Position numbers and translations under genes: made by a program
Notes under the pieces: model-generated
The model's database searches: none
The model's input: the letters and a program-made list of their open reading frames with translations, nothing else
Told to the model about the DNA's origin: nothing
NCBI GenBank assembly: GCA_030272155.1
Contig: CP126193.1
Coordinates: forward strand, 4,526,001-4,590,000
Direction of reading: 5' to 3'
DNA: 64,000 nt
Source: Tetradesmus obliquus
Taxonomy: Eukaryota; Chlorophyta; Chlorophyceae; Sphaeropleales; Scenedesmaceae
Shown here: positions 11,601 through 22,481 of the stretch, in pieces
How positions within the stretch are numbered: the first letter of the stretch is position 1
Layout of the letters: each line of letters starts with the position of its first letter

Positions 11601-12593
11601 GACTAGAGCCGCCAGTTTGCTGGGCAGAGGCGGTGCAAGCATACTGGGCATCACTGAGCAAGCACTAAGATCACGGCTGCTGCAGCACACTCCCAACATG
11701 CCCCCATCCATGGTGTTGTAAATGGTCCAGGTGTATGTGTACCAGCAAACTGCTGGCTGCTGCGTAAGCATAAGCCTAGCACCCACCAGCTTGCTTCTGG
11801 TGCGCCGGCCAGAGAGCCAGCTGAAGCAGTCAGCAGCGCCAACCTGGGGCTGGGGAAAGTCACCTGCAGAACAGACAGGTTGCCGCATCTGTCAGTGCAG
11901 CTGTTGGACAGGCAGCTTGACTGAACTCATTACGCTGATTAAGAAATGTGACACCCTTCAAAACAAAGTAAGACAGCACAGGCAAGTGAAGGTGTTTGGA
12001 ATGGTGTCTGCTGCTCTGTGCTGCTGGCATACCTTGAGGCTGTAGCTAGCGCCAGGGCACAGCTTCTTTGGTGATGCAGCACCAGCCGGAAGTGTGAACT
12101 TGGGCTTGAGGGCGATTGTTGTGTCCCTGCAGGCATTATATGTGTGAACTTCAAGCTGTGCAGCTGCTGTATGGGATGAATGGCACATGACAGCATGCTG
12201 GTGAGCTGCATGCTGTGCAGCCAACCTGACGCAAGTGCCCGGGCCATGAATGGAGAAGGCTGCTCCTTCCGTCCTTGCTGTTCAGCTGGCCTCTTTCAAC
12301 TGCTATTTCTAGTTGGTTCGTAAGTGCTTAAGCCCAACGTTTGCAGCACTGGTGCAGGGACCCCCATGCAGGCTGCATGATGCAGTGACAGCTAGCAGCA
12401 CCTGCTGCTGGTGTGGGCGCACAATCGCGGCTGCTCACCTGTCGATCTGGGGAGCAGCGTGATCGCCATAAGAGCGTTCTGGGTGGTCCTCACATCCGTT
12501 TGCGTACTTAGAAGCGAAGTACTCCGGCAAGCATAGGGCGCTGCTGGCAAGTGCCAGAAGCAGGCACAGTGCAAGTGCAGGGCGTCCGGACAT
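8661..12593 (-). CDS. Secreted-domain/cytochrome b561 transmembrane electron-transfer protein
   Basis: Ten exons on the minus strand join in phase: 12593..12439, 12126..12033, 11863..11787, 11470..11398, 11095..10972, 10712..10608, 10406..10204, 9945..9763, 9454..9218 and 9044..8661, giving 544 aa. Residues 1-21 are a signal peptide (ALALCLLLALASSALC). Residues 22-175 form a predicted extracellular domain with six cysteines and a core (CPGASYSLKVTFPSPR) that loosely recalls Reeler domains. A Pro/Ala linker follows. Residues 225-417 are a cytochrome b561 core with helices carrying candidate haem histidines in FLHALLM, FYVHIVLQ, YQPHKWMG and NSMHWGWGR. A 125-residue Pro-rich cytoplasmic tail ends the protein. 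Family members move electrons across membranes from ascorbate or similar donors. I do not recognise a classical DOMON domain, so the substrate is unknown. Confidence 0.82.
11346..11380 (+). repeat. (CACTG)7 pentanucleotide microsatellite
   Basis: Seven perfect CACTG units in intron 4 of the b561 gene, 18 bp from the donor of exon 4. Confidence 0.9.
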
Positions 12594-12995
12594 TTTGTGC
12601 GTGGAGATCGATGGCAGTGGGCAGAACGGCTATTCAATTCAGTGTGCGTACACAACAGAGACAACAACAGGGCACCCGCCCCTGCTGTGCGGTGATAAAC
12701 CTAATCAATCAATGCGAAGGACAACAAGAAAGTACCAAAACACCAATGCGATGCTGTTTTGTGGTCAGCAAAGCTTCGTCCGGCTCGAACAAGCAAACCT
12801 CTCTGTCACTGTCTGTCGGCCTGAAAGTACCCGACGATCGTGTGCAAGCAAGGCTGCGCAGGGCTGTGGTGTATGAATGCGATTATGTGCAGAGATGACA
12901 CGCATGGCGCTCTGGCGCACACAGGTGCAGATAGGTACTGCAGGCCCTTGACCATGGTTTGACCAAGCTCAGCCATGAGCCACGAGGCATGAGCT

Positions 12996-13040
12996 GGGGG
13001 GGGGGGGGGGGGGGGGGGGGGGCGGGGGGGGGGGGGGGGG
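12996..13040 (+). repeat. Poly-G tract, 45 bp with one interruption
   Basis: G homopolymer broken only by a C at 13023. It lies upstream of the b561 gene start (12593). Such a run can form G-quadruplexes and is prone to sequencing error, so its length is uncertain. Confidence 0.9.
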
Positions 13041-13402
13041 CTGAGGAAGGGCGTGAAGCAGCTTGTGGCAGCCTGCCTGCGTCCCTACATCAAAATCTCG
13101 GTTGCAAAGTCTTTCAGTCAAGCCCTCAACAGGGGCTACCTCACTGGAATCTGGCACAGGGCAAAAGGGCGCACGGTGCTGTATAGTGCACATGTGTCAT
13201 CTGCGTCATCTGCTGTGACAGCATAGCATGCGCGTGCGAGCTTATGAAAGGCAGGTGCGTCTGCACCGTTGATGCAAGCACAGCATACATTGTGACAAAC
13301 ATTTGGGCATGCTTGCGATGCACCGCACGCTTTGGAGCAGCAGCAGCCTGAACATTCAAGTTGAACGTCCTTGCAGGAAAGAGCGTTACAATGGTGAAAT
13401 GC

Positions 13403-13733
13403 TCACTCGTCAAAGTTGCCACGTGCTGCAATGACCTGCAAGAGAGCCGGGTACACTTTCTGTTTAGCCCCATCGTCGCTCACTGAACTGTTCAGCTGCA
13501 CAAGCACTGCTGCACATGACAAGCTGTTGTCGCTTCACTCGCGTCCCTGTCTTTCCTGTGGGATGCCAAGATTTGTGTGTTACACGACGGGAACACAACC
13601 CGCTTCGTGCCAAATGACAGGCTCACCACCAGCCCCGAAGGGTGTGCGCCGGGTAAGAGTACCACCACAGTGTGACATTCTCCTTGAACTCCTTGATCAC
13701 TTGGTAACATGGTGATGATGACGATGACACCAT
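13403..13733 (-). CDS. Possible small two-exon protein of unknown function (75 aa)
   Basis: Exons 13733..13627 and 13523..13403 on the minus strand join in phase across a GTGAGC donor and an ACAACAG acceptor, giving 75 aa. Exon 1 encodes a Ser-rich start followed by QVIKEFKENVTLWWYSYPAH. Exon 2 ends KVYPALLQVIAARGNFDE. The amphipathic, aromatic-rich sequence and the conventional splice sites make it look coding, but I recognise no family. It lies divergently about 0.8 kb upstream of the b561 gene. It could be part of a larger gene whose other exons I missed, or a chance frame. Confidence 0.35.
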
Positions 13734-14341
13734 GACCTCAAGCTGTTCTCAACAGCTCCCACCACTGCATCAGGTGCACAGCTTTGCAGCTGCCCTTCCA
13801 GCTGCACTGGCTGCCGCCCACATGCTACAGCTATGCAGGCACCAACTGCTGTACACTTGAATGCACAGCAACCATATGCATGCACAGCGCAGCATGAGCA
13901 CTTGCAGCCATTGCCTGCAAGTCAGCCGCAAACTTGCTTGAAGCAGAAGCATAGGATAGCGCCGTGTGTTACTGACGCTAGCTGCTGTGACAGCATATGC
14001 CACGGAACAGCAGACTGCATGTAGTGAACAGCTGAACACTCGCTCAATCCTTGGCATACTGAGGCAAGAAACTTTTGGCCTCAAAGCCACATCATCTTAA
14101 CATCAGAACTTGCTGTCAGACGTGCGCAAGGAGTAGCACTCAACACCATGGAGACAGCTGTTACAGCCACCTTGCTCAATGTGATTGCTGTGTGTACACA
14201 AACATGCGCACAGGTGGTGTGACCAAAATCAAAAGCTCAATGCCCAGCATATGGTGAGCAACTCCCCATGTATCACCGCAAAATCAGAAACCAGCCAACA
14301 CTGCTCCGCCTTGAATCACGGAAACCAGCATGCGCAGCCAG
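13734..14341. other. Intergenic, nothing recognised
   Basis: No coding signal or repeat that I can support. Confidence 0.4.
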
Positions 14342-15160
14342 CTTTACAACCTGTTCAATGCTTCTCTAGTCGACAAGTGTTTCTCTACACGAGCGCCGGT
14401 AGGCAGGCACAGACCAGGGCATGCGTTAGTGCAGAGTGCAGTCAACCCTAGAGCAGCACGCAGCAACACCACAGGGATGCACCCACATGATGCAGTGACG
14501 TCACGCTGTGCATATTAGAGGTCAGGGCCACTGCTGCATGCTTTTGCAGTTCACAGCCAGCCATCTCTGCTGCAGCCACATCTGCAACACACGCAAGGCA
14601 CGGCAGGCGCAGACGCAATGCTGCAAACCACCACGCTTGCACGGCCACCTCAAATCACACCCTTGTGGCATGCATTCCGGAACACATGCTGTACTCAAAT
14701 CGGCACCAGCATGCTCATTCTGAGGCGACATCTGTACAACCTGTTCAATGCTTTACAACCTGTTCAATGCTTTACAACCTGTTCAATGCTTCTCTAGTCG
14801 ACAAGTGTTTCTTTACACGAGCGCCGGTAGGCAGGCACAGACCAGGGCATGCGTTAGTGCAGAGTGCAGTCAACCCTAGAGCAGCACGCAGCAACACCAC
14901 AGGGATGCACCCCACATGATGCAGTGACGTCACGCTGTGCATATTAGAGGTCAGGGCCACTGCTGCATGCTTTTGCAGTTCACAGCCAGCCATCTCTGCT
15001 GCAGCCACATCTGCAACACACGCAAGGCACGGCAGGCGCAGACGCAATGCTGCACACCACCACGCTTGCACGGCCACCTCAAATCACACCCTTGTGGCAT
15101 GCATTCCGGAACACATGCTGTACTCAAATCGGCACCAGCATGCTCATTCTGAGGCGACAT
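14342..15160. repeat. Tandem duplication, two copies of about 390 bp at a 429-bp offset
   Basis: Copy 1 (14342..14731) and copy 2 (14770..15160) are almost identical, differing by a few substitutions and one inserted base. The junction holds three consecutive copies of an 18-base phrase beginning TACAACCTGTTC, suggesting replication slippage. A diverged relative occurs near 20470..20790, downstream of the paralogous secreted-protein gene, so the sequence belongs to the larger segmental duplication. Confidence 0.88.
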
Positions 15161-15491
15161 GTAACAACATAAATAAACAGCCTCATCTCATACTTGCGCC
15201 CTGCCCTGCAGGCCTGTGCAAGGCTGCAGCATCAGCACTGCAGAGGCTCGGCACCTGCCACACACCATGCATCATGCCAGCGCACTTTCCAATGGCCAAT
15301 GCACGCAGTGGGCCCGTTCGCACTTAGATCAGGGGCTTGATCTGCGTCACTAGTACTGCTGGCCCAGCCCGCTATGCATTGAGTGCTGGCACTGGCGCTG
15401 ATGCAGTGGCCACCTCAGCCCCAGCCTGGGCTGAGTCACAGGGGCCTGCTCATGAACCACTACAGGCACACTGTACACCTTGGCGTTCAAG
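15161..15491. other. Probable 3' UTR and spacer of secreted-protein gene A
   Basis: No ORF with family features. It lies immediately downstream of the minus-strand stop at 15492. Confidence 0.4.
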
Positions 15492-15935
15492 CTACTTCAG
15501 CAGGCGCCGACCGGCTGGCATGGCCTTGGGCATTGGTGCAGTGGCCATCTTGGGACCTGCCATAGTGGCCTTCTTGGGGTCCGCGGGCTTACTCATGGTC
15601 ATGGGGGCAGCCTTGGCCTGAGGAGCAGGTGTGGTCTTTGCAGTGCCAGTCTTGGCGGAGGCGCCTGGGGCCGCAACAAGTGCTGCGTACTTCTTCCCAC
15701 CCGCTTCGTTTCCTCCTGTACCTCCACAAGGACAACGCCCAAGCATGGTCAGGATCCTGATCCGGATGCTCAGGAGCTGCCTGCCGTGCCGGGGTCCCAC
15801 AGCGCGCGGCGTTGCACCTGCACAAACAGGCACGTGCGTGTGTGCACACAAGAACACAGCAGGCAGCAAGGTCAGCTGAGCACACGATCGTGTCATTGCC
15901 ATGTCATGCGTGCCTGCCACCAGCAGCAGCCTGCT

Positions 15936-15994
<59 letters not shown>

Positions 15995-16278
15995 CAGTAG
16001 ACCGTGACATGCACAGGGCTGCACAGCAGACGTCGTTCAGAGCAAGATCGTTATGTGGTTGGTCTGCGTGTATTCGTACGGCTGCCAGCGGCCCTTGATC
16101 GATGGCTGGGCGCTGCCAGCTTTCGGAGTTGTTCATGAAGAGCCTGGTGACAAGAGCTGTATGCCACGTACCGCCTCGCACAGACAGCACCACATGCTAG
16201 CTAAAACTTACCTGCTTGCATCAGGCACGCTGAGGCCACCAGTAGACCCAAACAAACGAGGAGGGCGACCCGTGCCAT
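15492..16278 (-). CDS. Small secreted Ala/Pro/Lys-rich protein, paralogue A
   Basis: Two exons, 16278..16212 and 15817..15492, join in phase 1, giving 130 aa. Exon 1 is a signal peptide (MARVALLVCLGLLVASACLM). The mature protein is basic and low in complexity, with Ala/Pro/Lys/Thr repeats, GKKYAALVAAPGASAKTGTA in its middle and a terminal GRRLLK. Paralogue B at 21089..22080 has a first exon of exactly the same length (67 bp) with near-identical signal residues, the same intron phase and an alignable middle. The intron holds an 18-unit CAG tract. I do not recognise the family. Secretion or cell-wall/periplasm location is inferred from the signal peptide. Confidence 0.65.
15939..15992 (+). repeat. 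(CAG)18 microsatellite
   Basis: Perfect trinucleotide run in the intron of paralogue A. On the minus strand it reads CTG. Confidence 0.92.
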
Positions 16279-16652
16279 CGTGCAGGTGTGTCGCTATGGC
16301 TGATGAAATGGCGGGGTGTTGGTTGTGGAAACTGAGGATGTAAGCTGCAGTGACGATGCATCACCTGCGGGCATTTTGTCGCAATGCAATCTTTGGGCCC
16401 AAACATGTTTTGGGCCGGAGATCCGGGTTGTCAGTCAGGGTCTTATACGAACAACGAAATCCTCACGTTGATCACAACGGCTTCGTTTCTGCACTCAGAC
16501 ATCAAAAAATATTTATTTGTTTTTAATGCACTGCTGCAGGCTGTTGGAGCCGTGCTGATGGTGGCTTTGCACAAGGCAGCTTCAAGTGTCAAGTTGACAC
16601 AGCTCCAAGACAGCTGTTCCGAACAGCTGTGTGGCACACAGCAGCTGGCAGC

Positions 16653-16787
16653 TTAACACCAGCCACCTCGCTCATCCCCTGCAGACGTGCCATACACCTC
16701 ATCCATGTGCTTCTGCCGCGACATGGCGTCCACCTCAAGCTTCAGTACATGCAGCAGCCCTTCGTGCACCGCTGCATCACCCTCCAG
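16653..16787 (-). pseudogene. 3' fragment of a DTW-domain gene, part 2 (left of transposon)
   Basis: On the minus strand this reads like the last 36 codons of the intact DTW gene at 22482..24800 (EGDAAVHEGLLHVLKL, then RQKHM and EVYGT). It stops being similar exactly where the transposon begins. Its distance to the start of secreted paralogue A (about 400 bp) equals that of the intact copy to paralogue B. Confidence 0.82.
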
Positions 16788-19503
16788 CACTATGGTCACC
16801 GAGATGTCCAGCTGCATGTCCAGGCATGTCCAGTGGCACCAAATCGTGTCCAGTTGGTGGGTTTGCATGTCCAGTTGCAGGTCCACTGGACTGGCAGTCT
16901 GCCTGCAACTGGACATGTGCTGCTGCTGATGCGTTGTACGGCACGATACCCGGCTGAAACGCCGCAAGTAGGTGTTGTTGCATGTATGCCGCTTATACTG
17001 TGTCGCTGAACAGCCAGCACGTCAGCTGGCCAGCCCATGGGCTTGCTGTAGGGTTTGTCGATATCACGTCAACACCGGCTTGATATTCACGCAAAAGCGT
17101 GCGATAGAGTAAATAAGCATCATATAAAGCAGCATTTATGGTGTCTTATGGCACGACAGCGCCTCAAGGCGAAGATCAGCATGTCACTACAGCATTGCAC
17201 CACTTTTCCCCGCTGCCGAAGCAGCAGCCTTTCCAAACACATCGTTTAGTTCTGGTACAGTAAGTTTAGTGGCCCGTATAGCCCCATTGCGCGCTGCTGC
17301 AAGGTGTGTCACTTGTTAAAATACAAAATGGCCAGATGGCATACGCTCGTGAACTGTTCGTCTACTGGTAAGCAAACAGCTGCAAACAAGGATCAATATG
17401 ATTACTGCTGAAGCATTACAGCGATCGCACCTGTGTCGCGCACTGCTGCTGCGTTGCATATGGTGCACGGGGCTGAAACAGACTGCAAGCTCGTGTCCAC
17501 TGGCAGAGACCATCGCTGAAAGCGTTAATGAATGACAACAGATTAATGCGGTTATTGGGCGTTTGTGAGGCTGCAGACGCCTGCTCATTGAGCAGCAGCA
17601 GTCCTTGAAGCACTATGCAGCTGCAAGGTTGATCCTGCAGGAATTCAATGCTGTAGAAAGCGCATGGAGCTGCTACTGCTTATCTTGATACTTTGATGAC
17701 ATGGTGAGCGACTCTCACCCAGATCCGCAGCGGCTGAAACGACAGCACCCAGCCCTGCAGCTGCTAGGGCGCCCAGCTCACAGCAGCAGCAGCGGCAGCT
17801 ACAGTTGCAGCAGTGCAGCAGTACTGTCGCAGGAATGATCACACCATCACCAGATCAAGATCAATTTCAGGTATAGCAGCATCAGCCGTGCTATGTCAGC
17901 TGTAGAGGCTGGGTGCATGCAGGTTGTCCACAGGTGCAGTTGTGTGTCACCTGCGTTGCTGCTGCTGCTGTGTGCAGGCTCCTGTCAGCTGCCCGTCTCC
18001 CAGCATCACAGGTAGGTCGGAATAACGAAACCTAACAGGTAGCAGGTTACAGCTGCTGCTACTGCTGCTGCTGCTGTGAAGTGACAGCTCTCCCAATCAA
18101 GAGCATGCCGCTTGCTGCAGGGCTTGTCGTGATCATTCTTGGCAACGCGTGCATGAACATACGCACGCAGCAGACAGCATGCCCAGCAGGCCAGCAGTTG
18201 CATAATGTGGAACGTGCTTGCGACGCACTTCACACACACCATACTTGCTCGCAATGCCCTCCATGTGGTGTGCGCGCCACCCATCCAGCTTTTACTTCCT
18301 GCGTGCATGGGTCCTACTTGCTTGCAGTCAGCATGGCGCCACTGTATCTAATGCAGCAGCAGACAGCCTGCTTGGAGACCACCTTGACGATATATTGACA
18401 TGAGACCTCTGTTGGTGCGCAGACCTTCCCTATAGAGACACAGGGGCCGACTTTCCGGCAGCGTGGCATGGCTGATGCACTTCCTGGTGAGCTTGAGCGG
18501 TGTGGCATTGCAAGCAGTCTGCCTCATATGTGCGATTCAGTGGCAGCGATTATGTTGGCGCAGATGCTGCTGCTCTGTAGTGTTGCATGTAGTGGTGCGT
18601 GGCGGGCGCCAATCAACGCGCAAACGCCGGTTGGCCCAGACCTTGCTTGAGATAACGCCAACCTCAACAAGTGCCACATCCTACGCTGCAGCATGCAAAT
18701 CTAAGTGCATCTGCTCTGTTTCTGCTGCACTGCTGCAGGGGTGTTCTTTGAAACAACCGCTACACTTGTGATCAATGCAGGCAGTGGCAGCCTGCCAACT
18801 CGCAGTTGATGCCGGCTATGGAGACACCAGTGCGCGATCAGCAGCTGCTGGAACTTGTATGTTTTCGTTGGCAGATGGTGGCATGCAGCGGTAGTGGCAG
18901 CTGGTGCATTGTTGTGCTGGCGCTGCCTGCAACAGGATGCACAGTGAATGCAGTTGGCATAGGCATCATCTGTACAAGTGGTAGAGACGCAATCTTGTCA
19001 ATGCAGTTCTTGGCAGCTGTTCCGCGTGGTGTCCTCACTGCTTATGTTGTGATTGCAGCAGCTGGGTGCCTTTGCTGTCATGCAGCAGCTGCGTGCTGTT
19101 GATGTTGTTGTGATTGCAGCAGCTGCCAGATTCTGTTTGTATTGCAGCAGCTACATGCTGATTGTGTTACAGCCCATGGGTCACTTGCCCACTTGGCAGT
19201 TGCAGTTGCAGTGACTTGGTACCAGGGGGTCGAGGGCGCCAACCCAAGCACCTCGACATTGCTGTCCTGCCGCGAACACTTGTTTACTGCATCAAATACG
19301 TTTGATATAACGGTAGTAGGCAGTTTATAAAAGTCCAATTGCCGTGTCCAGTATCGTGTCCAGTCACCTACTCGATGTCCAGCAGCATGCTGGACATGGC
19401 CATGTCCAGTCTCACACTGGACATGCCACATGGCATGTCCAGTTGCACACCATGCAACTGGACATGCCTGGACATGCAGCTGGACATCTCGGTGACCATA
19501 GTG
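16788..19503. mobile_element. CACTA (EnSpm/CMC-type) DNA transposon, 2,716 bp, probably non-autonomous
   Basis: The element begins CACTATGG and ends CCATAGTG. Its first and last 47 bp (16788..16834 and 19457..19503) are perfect inverted repeats. It is flanked by the 3-bp direct repeat CAG (16785..16787 and 19504..19506). Just inside each end are several TGTCCAGT-type motifs in both orientations, the subterminal repeat pattern typical of CACTA elements. It splits a fragment of a DTW gene, and the empty-site order is preserved in the intact paralogue at about 22600. I recognise no transposase ORF, so it probably depends on an autonomous relative. The perfect terminal repeats suggest recent movement. 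Confidence 0.9.
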
Positions 19504-19662
19504 CAGCGCCACTGGCGCAGCCAGCTGAGCTGGCTGCAGCAGTACGCCATCCACAGCCTCCAGCGTGCACACCCTGCCATTGGCTGCTGCAATTCCCTGG
19601 TACTTGCGCAGCGGCCTGAACAGCGAGGCAGCACCCCTACTGGGGGCTGAGCATTCAACCAT
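19504..19662 (-). pseudogene. 3' fragment of a DTW-domain gene, part 1 (right of transposon)
   Basis: The minus strand encodes ASLFRPLRKYQGIAAANGRV and CTLEAV, matching the conserved end of the DTW domain in the intact gene. About 20 extra bases follow, and then the transposon begins. Similarity ends near 19650, so the upstream exons of this copy are missing and it cannot make a functional enzyme. Confidence 0.82.
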
Positions 19663-21088
19663 GGACCTGCGGAGGTAATCACCCAGCTGGTTGTTACATC
19701 AAGGTAGGCAGTGGTAAACATTTATTTCATTTCACCCTGGACTCAGAGTCAGACCCTGCTGTCAAATGTGTGTTGACAAAGCAGCCCACATCATGCAGCA
19801 AACTGCACAACTGCTGAACATTGTCATTGTGTGCAGCGTTGATCTCTCATGCTGCTGATCAGCCAAAGATGGAAGACAAAGCCAGCAGCACCCTTGTAGG
19901 CATTTCAACCCGTGACCAACATCAGCGGACCAGCAAATCCAAGAGTCAGCAAAATTCAGCAGATCTGACCGTGGCAAACCCCACTGAAGGCAAGTATGCA
20001 ACATAGCCCCAGGCTGGGAACAACCAGGGAACTGCAGTGGCTGCACAGCTGAGATCGCAACACGCTCATCTACAGCTATCTACAGCATCACAAACTTGTA
20101 TCATAGCAGGCACCTTCAAGACTGAGAGGTAACGCCTGGCTCGGGCCTGACCCATCGGGCTGGTACGCCGCTGGTAAAAACTGCAGTTGTTTGCACCCAG
20201 GCGTGATGCACCATCCCATTCACACAAACGCACATCATTCAACTCCGATTGCTTTGTTTGCCAGCCGCAGGCGGTGACACCATTGACAGCAGCTACATCT
20301 CCAGCATATGATGAGCAGACAACCTCACTCACCATTGCAGCAAGAAACACGTGCTCACCAACATGCCGCCCATCTCTCACCCACAGGCAGCTGGTGACAC
20401 ACCCAGCTTGACACCTTGAACCTTGCCGCTGTTTCAAACAGTGTTTCTCTCTATGCATGTGTCAGGTGGTACTACGGCGCAGTAGGCAGGCCCGAAGCAA
20501 GGCATGCATCACTGCAGGGTGCAGTTCACTGTACAGTGCTCTACATGTAGAGCAGCGCACAGCAACCACACGGCTGCAGCCCACATCATGCAGAGAACTT
20601 CACCATGCCTAAAACTGCCATGTTACATCACATCGTGCCTTTCAGGGATGGCAGGCAGTGCCGCATGGCACGCCACTGCACAGCCAGCCATCACCGCTGC
20701 AGCCGCATCAGCAGCACACATTGAGGCGCGGCATATGCAGAACAATGCTGCATTGATATGCAGACTGCAGTAGCCGCGCCTGCCCCGGTGCCTCGGCCAT
20801 TCCCGTCTGCATTAATGTGCAGCATGCGGCAACCATTGCTGCAAAAACGCCCTGCAGGCACATCAGGTTTCAAAGTGCGCCGAGCAAAGCTGCAACAGCA
20901 ACAACAGCAACTTCCCCCTTGCAAAGAGCTGGCGGAAGTGTTACTATACTGTCACCTCCAATGCGCATGGTGCAAGTGGGCCAGGCAGATGCTTGCGAAG
21001 GAGCCTTGCTTTGCACCACTACAGGTGCAGCAGCCACCTGACCTACTACGTAATTCTTAGTATTTTTTGGGATGCCGCAACACATGGC
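19663..21088. other. Intergenic with a diverged repeat copy
   Basis: Around 20470..20790 it resembles the 429-bp tandem repeat of 14342..15160 (shared phrases such as GTAGGCAGGC and CAGCCATC, then GCTGCAGCC). A minus-strand frame at 20066..20458 is Cys/Trp-containing, but I cannot link it to splice sites or a family. Confidence 0.45.
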
Positions 21089-22080
21089 TTACACATGGCT
21101 CAGCAGCAGGCGGCCGGACTTGGCTTTGGGCGCTGTTGTCGGCGCGGCAGTGGTAGTAACCTTGGCAGCTGGCAGAGGGGCCTTCTTCTGAGGGGCAGCG
21201 GATGCACTGGTCACTTTGGCACCTGGCGCAACCACCGGGGCTTTGCTCACTTTGGCCTCCTCAGGAACGGCCGCACCTGGCGCAACCACAGGGTCTGTGT
21301 AGTCTTTTTTCTTGCGCCTCCTTCCACCACCACCGCCAGCTGGCTCAACCAACAGCAGGCGGCTGGCCTTGACAGTGAGCTGTGCCCCTGGCGCTGCTGC
21401 AGTGGTCAGCTTGGCTGCTGGCACAGCTGCTGGCGCCTTCTTCTGACCCATGGGTGCAGCAGCAGTGGGCTGCACCTTGGCCTGAGGGGTAGATTTGGCT
21501 GTTGCAGTGCCAGTCTTAGCAAATAAGTCAGGGGCCGCAGTAAGTGGCACATACTGCTTGTCCTTTGTAGGTCGATTTTTCTTCACTTGCAGCAGCCTCC
21601 TGCCCTGCAGCAGCTGCTGCAGCTCCACAGCATCCAGCGTTGCACCTGCACAGATAGGCAGGCATGCACACAGCAGGCAGGACAGGCAGCAGCGTCCACT
21701 GCGTATACAGTGGCATGTGCGCCTTGCAGCAACGTGGCAGCAGCAGTACTGCCAGCCACTGAGTTCGCGGCAGCAGTCACCAAGCAGGGGGATCAGCACC
21801 ACACTGTGACAGGCAGTGACATGAAGAGGACAGCAGGCGCCACTACGACTCGCACTGTTAAGAAGATAGTTGCGTTAATATATATGACACCGGCCGATCT
21901 GCGGTGCGTGTGCGCTGCCAGCTCGCGAAGTTTTTCTACAGTGGACCTGGTGACACGAGTGAGACGCCACACTTGCATCAGCAGGGTCCAAAACTCTCCT
22001 AAATAGACCATACCTGCGCTCATCAGACATACTGAGGCCACTAGCAGCCCCAGGCAGACGAGGAGGGTGGTCCGTGCCAT
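21089..22080 (-). CDS. Small secreted Ala/Pro/Lys-rich protein, paralogue B
   Basis: Exons 22080..22014 and 21645..21089 join in phase 1, giving 207 aa. Exon 1 is a signal peptide (MARTTLLVCLGLLVASVCLM). The mature chain has a short leader ending QGRRLLQVKK, an alignable KTGTATAKSTPQAK segment shared with paralogue A, and a repetitive basic region where Ala/Pro/Lys blocks are punctuated by SRLLLVEPA and GRLLLSHV and by a Gly5-Arg3-Lys3 run. Recurrent R-L-L-L/Q motifs may be processing or binding sites, which is speculation. It lies 402 bp from the intact DTW gene, as in the duplicated unit. Its function is unknown. Confidence 0.65.
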
Positions 22081-22155
22081 CCAGCTGATCGTCGATCGCG
22101 ATGCTATGGCTGATGGGCTGGCGAGATAGGAGGGTGGTCCGTGCCATCCAGCTGA
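22061..22155. repeat. 28-bp tandem duplication of the paralogue B start region
   Basis: 22061..22088 and 22128..22155 are identical over 28 bp and include the ATG codon, so the upstream copy adds a decoy start (ATG at 22147). Confidence 0.85.
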
Positions 22156-22481
22156 AAATCTACGCTTGGAAGCTTCAGTGTCAACGCGAGCTTGCACTCG
22201 CGATGCTACCCTCGGGCCCAACGCGTTCACCGCGGATCCGCCGGTGACCAGGGATGACTGTTGACTGAGTTCTGGACTCGGAACAGGGAGATAGCTCTTT
22301 GCACTCCGACACCAAGTAGGAGGCTTTGCTTTCATGCATTGCTGCAGGCTCTGGGTGCCGTGCTTCATTTGGCCTGTTACAGTGGCATTGCACATGTGTT
22401 GCACAAGGCAGCTCCAGCTCAACACCAACTGCCCCACAGCTAAGGTTTACGGCCGATTGCAGCGGACGATTGAGTCACCAG

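Noticed and set aside
20066..20458. 130-codon minus-strand frame with Trp/Cys spacing like an LRR N-cap or scavenger domain
   Set aside because: No splice-linked neighbours, no repeat continuation and only a loose motif match.
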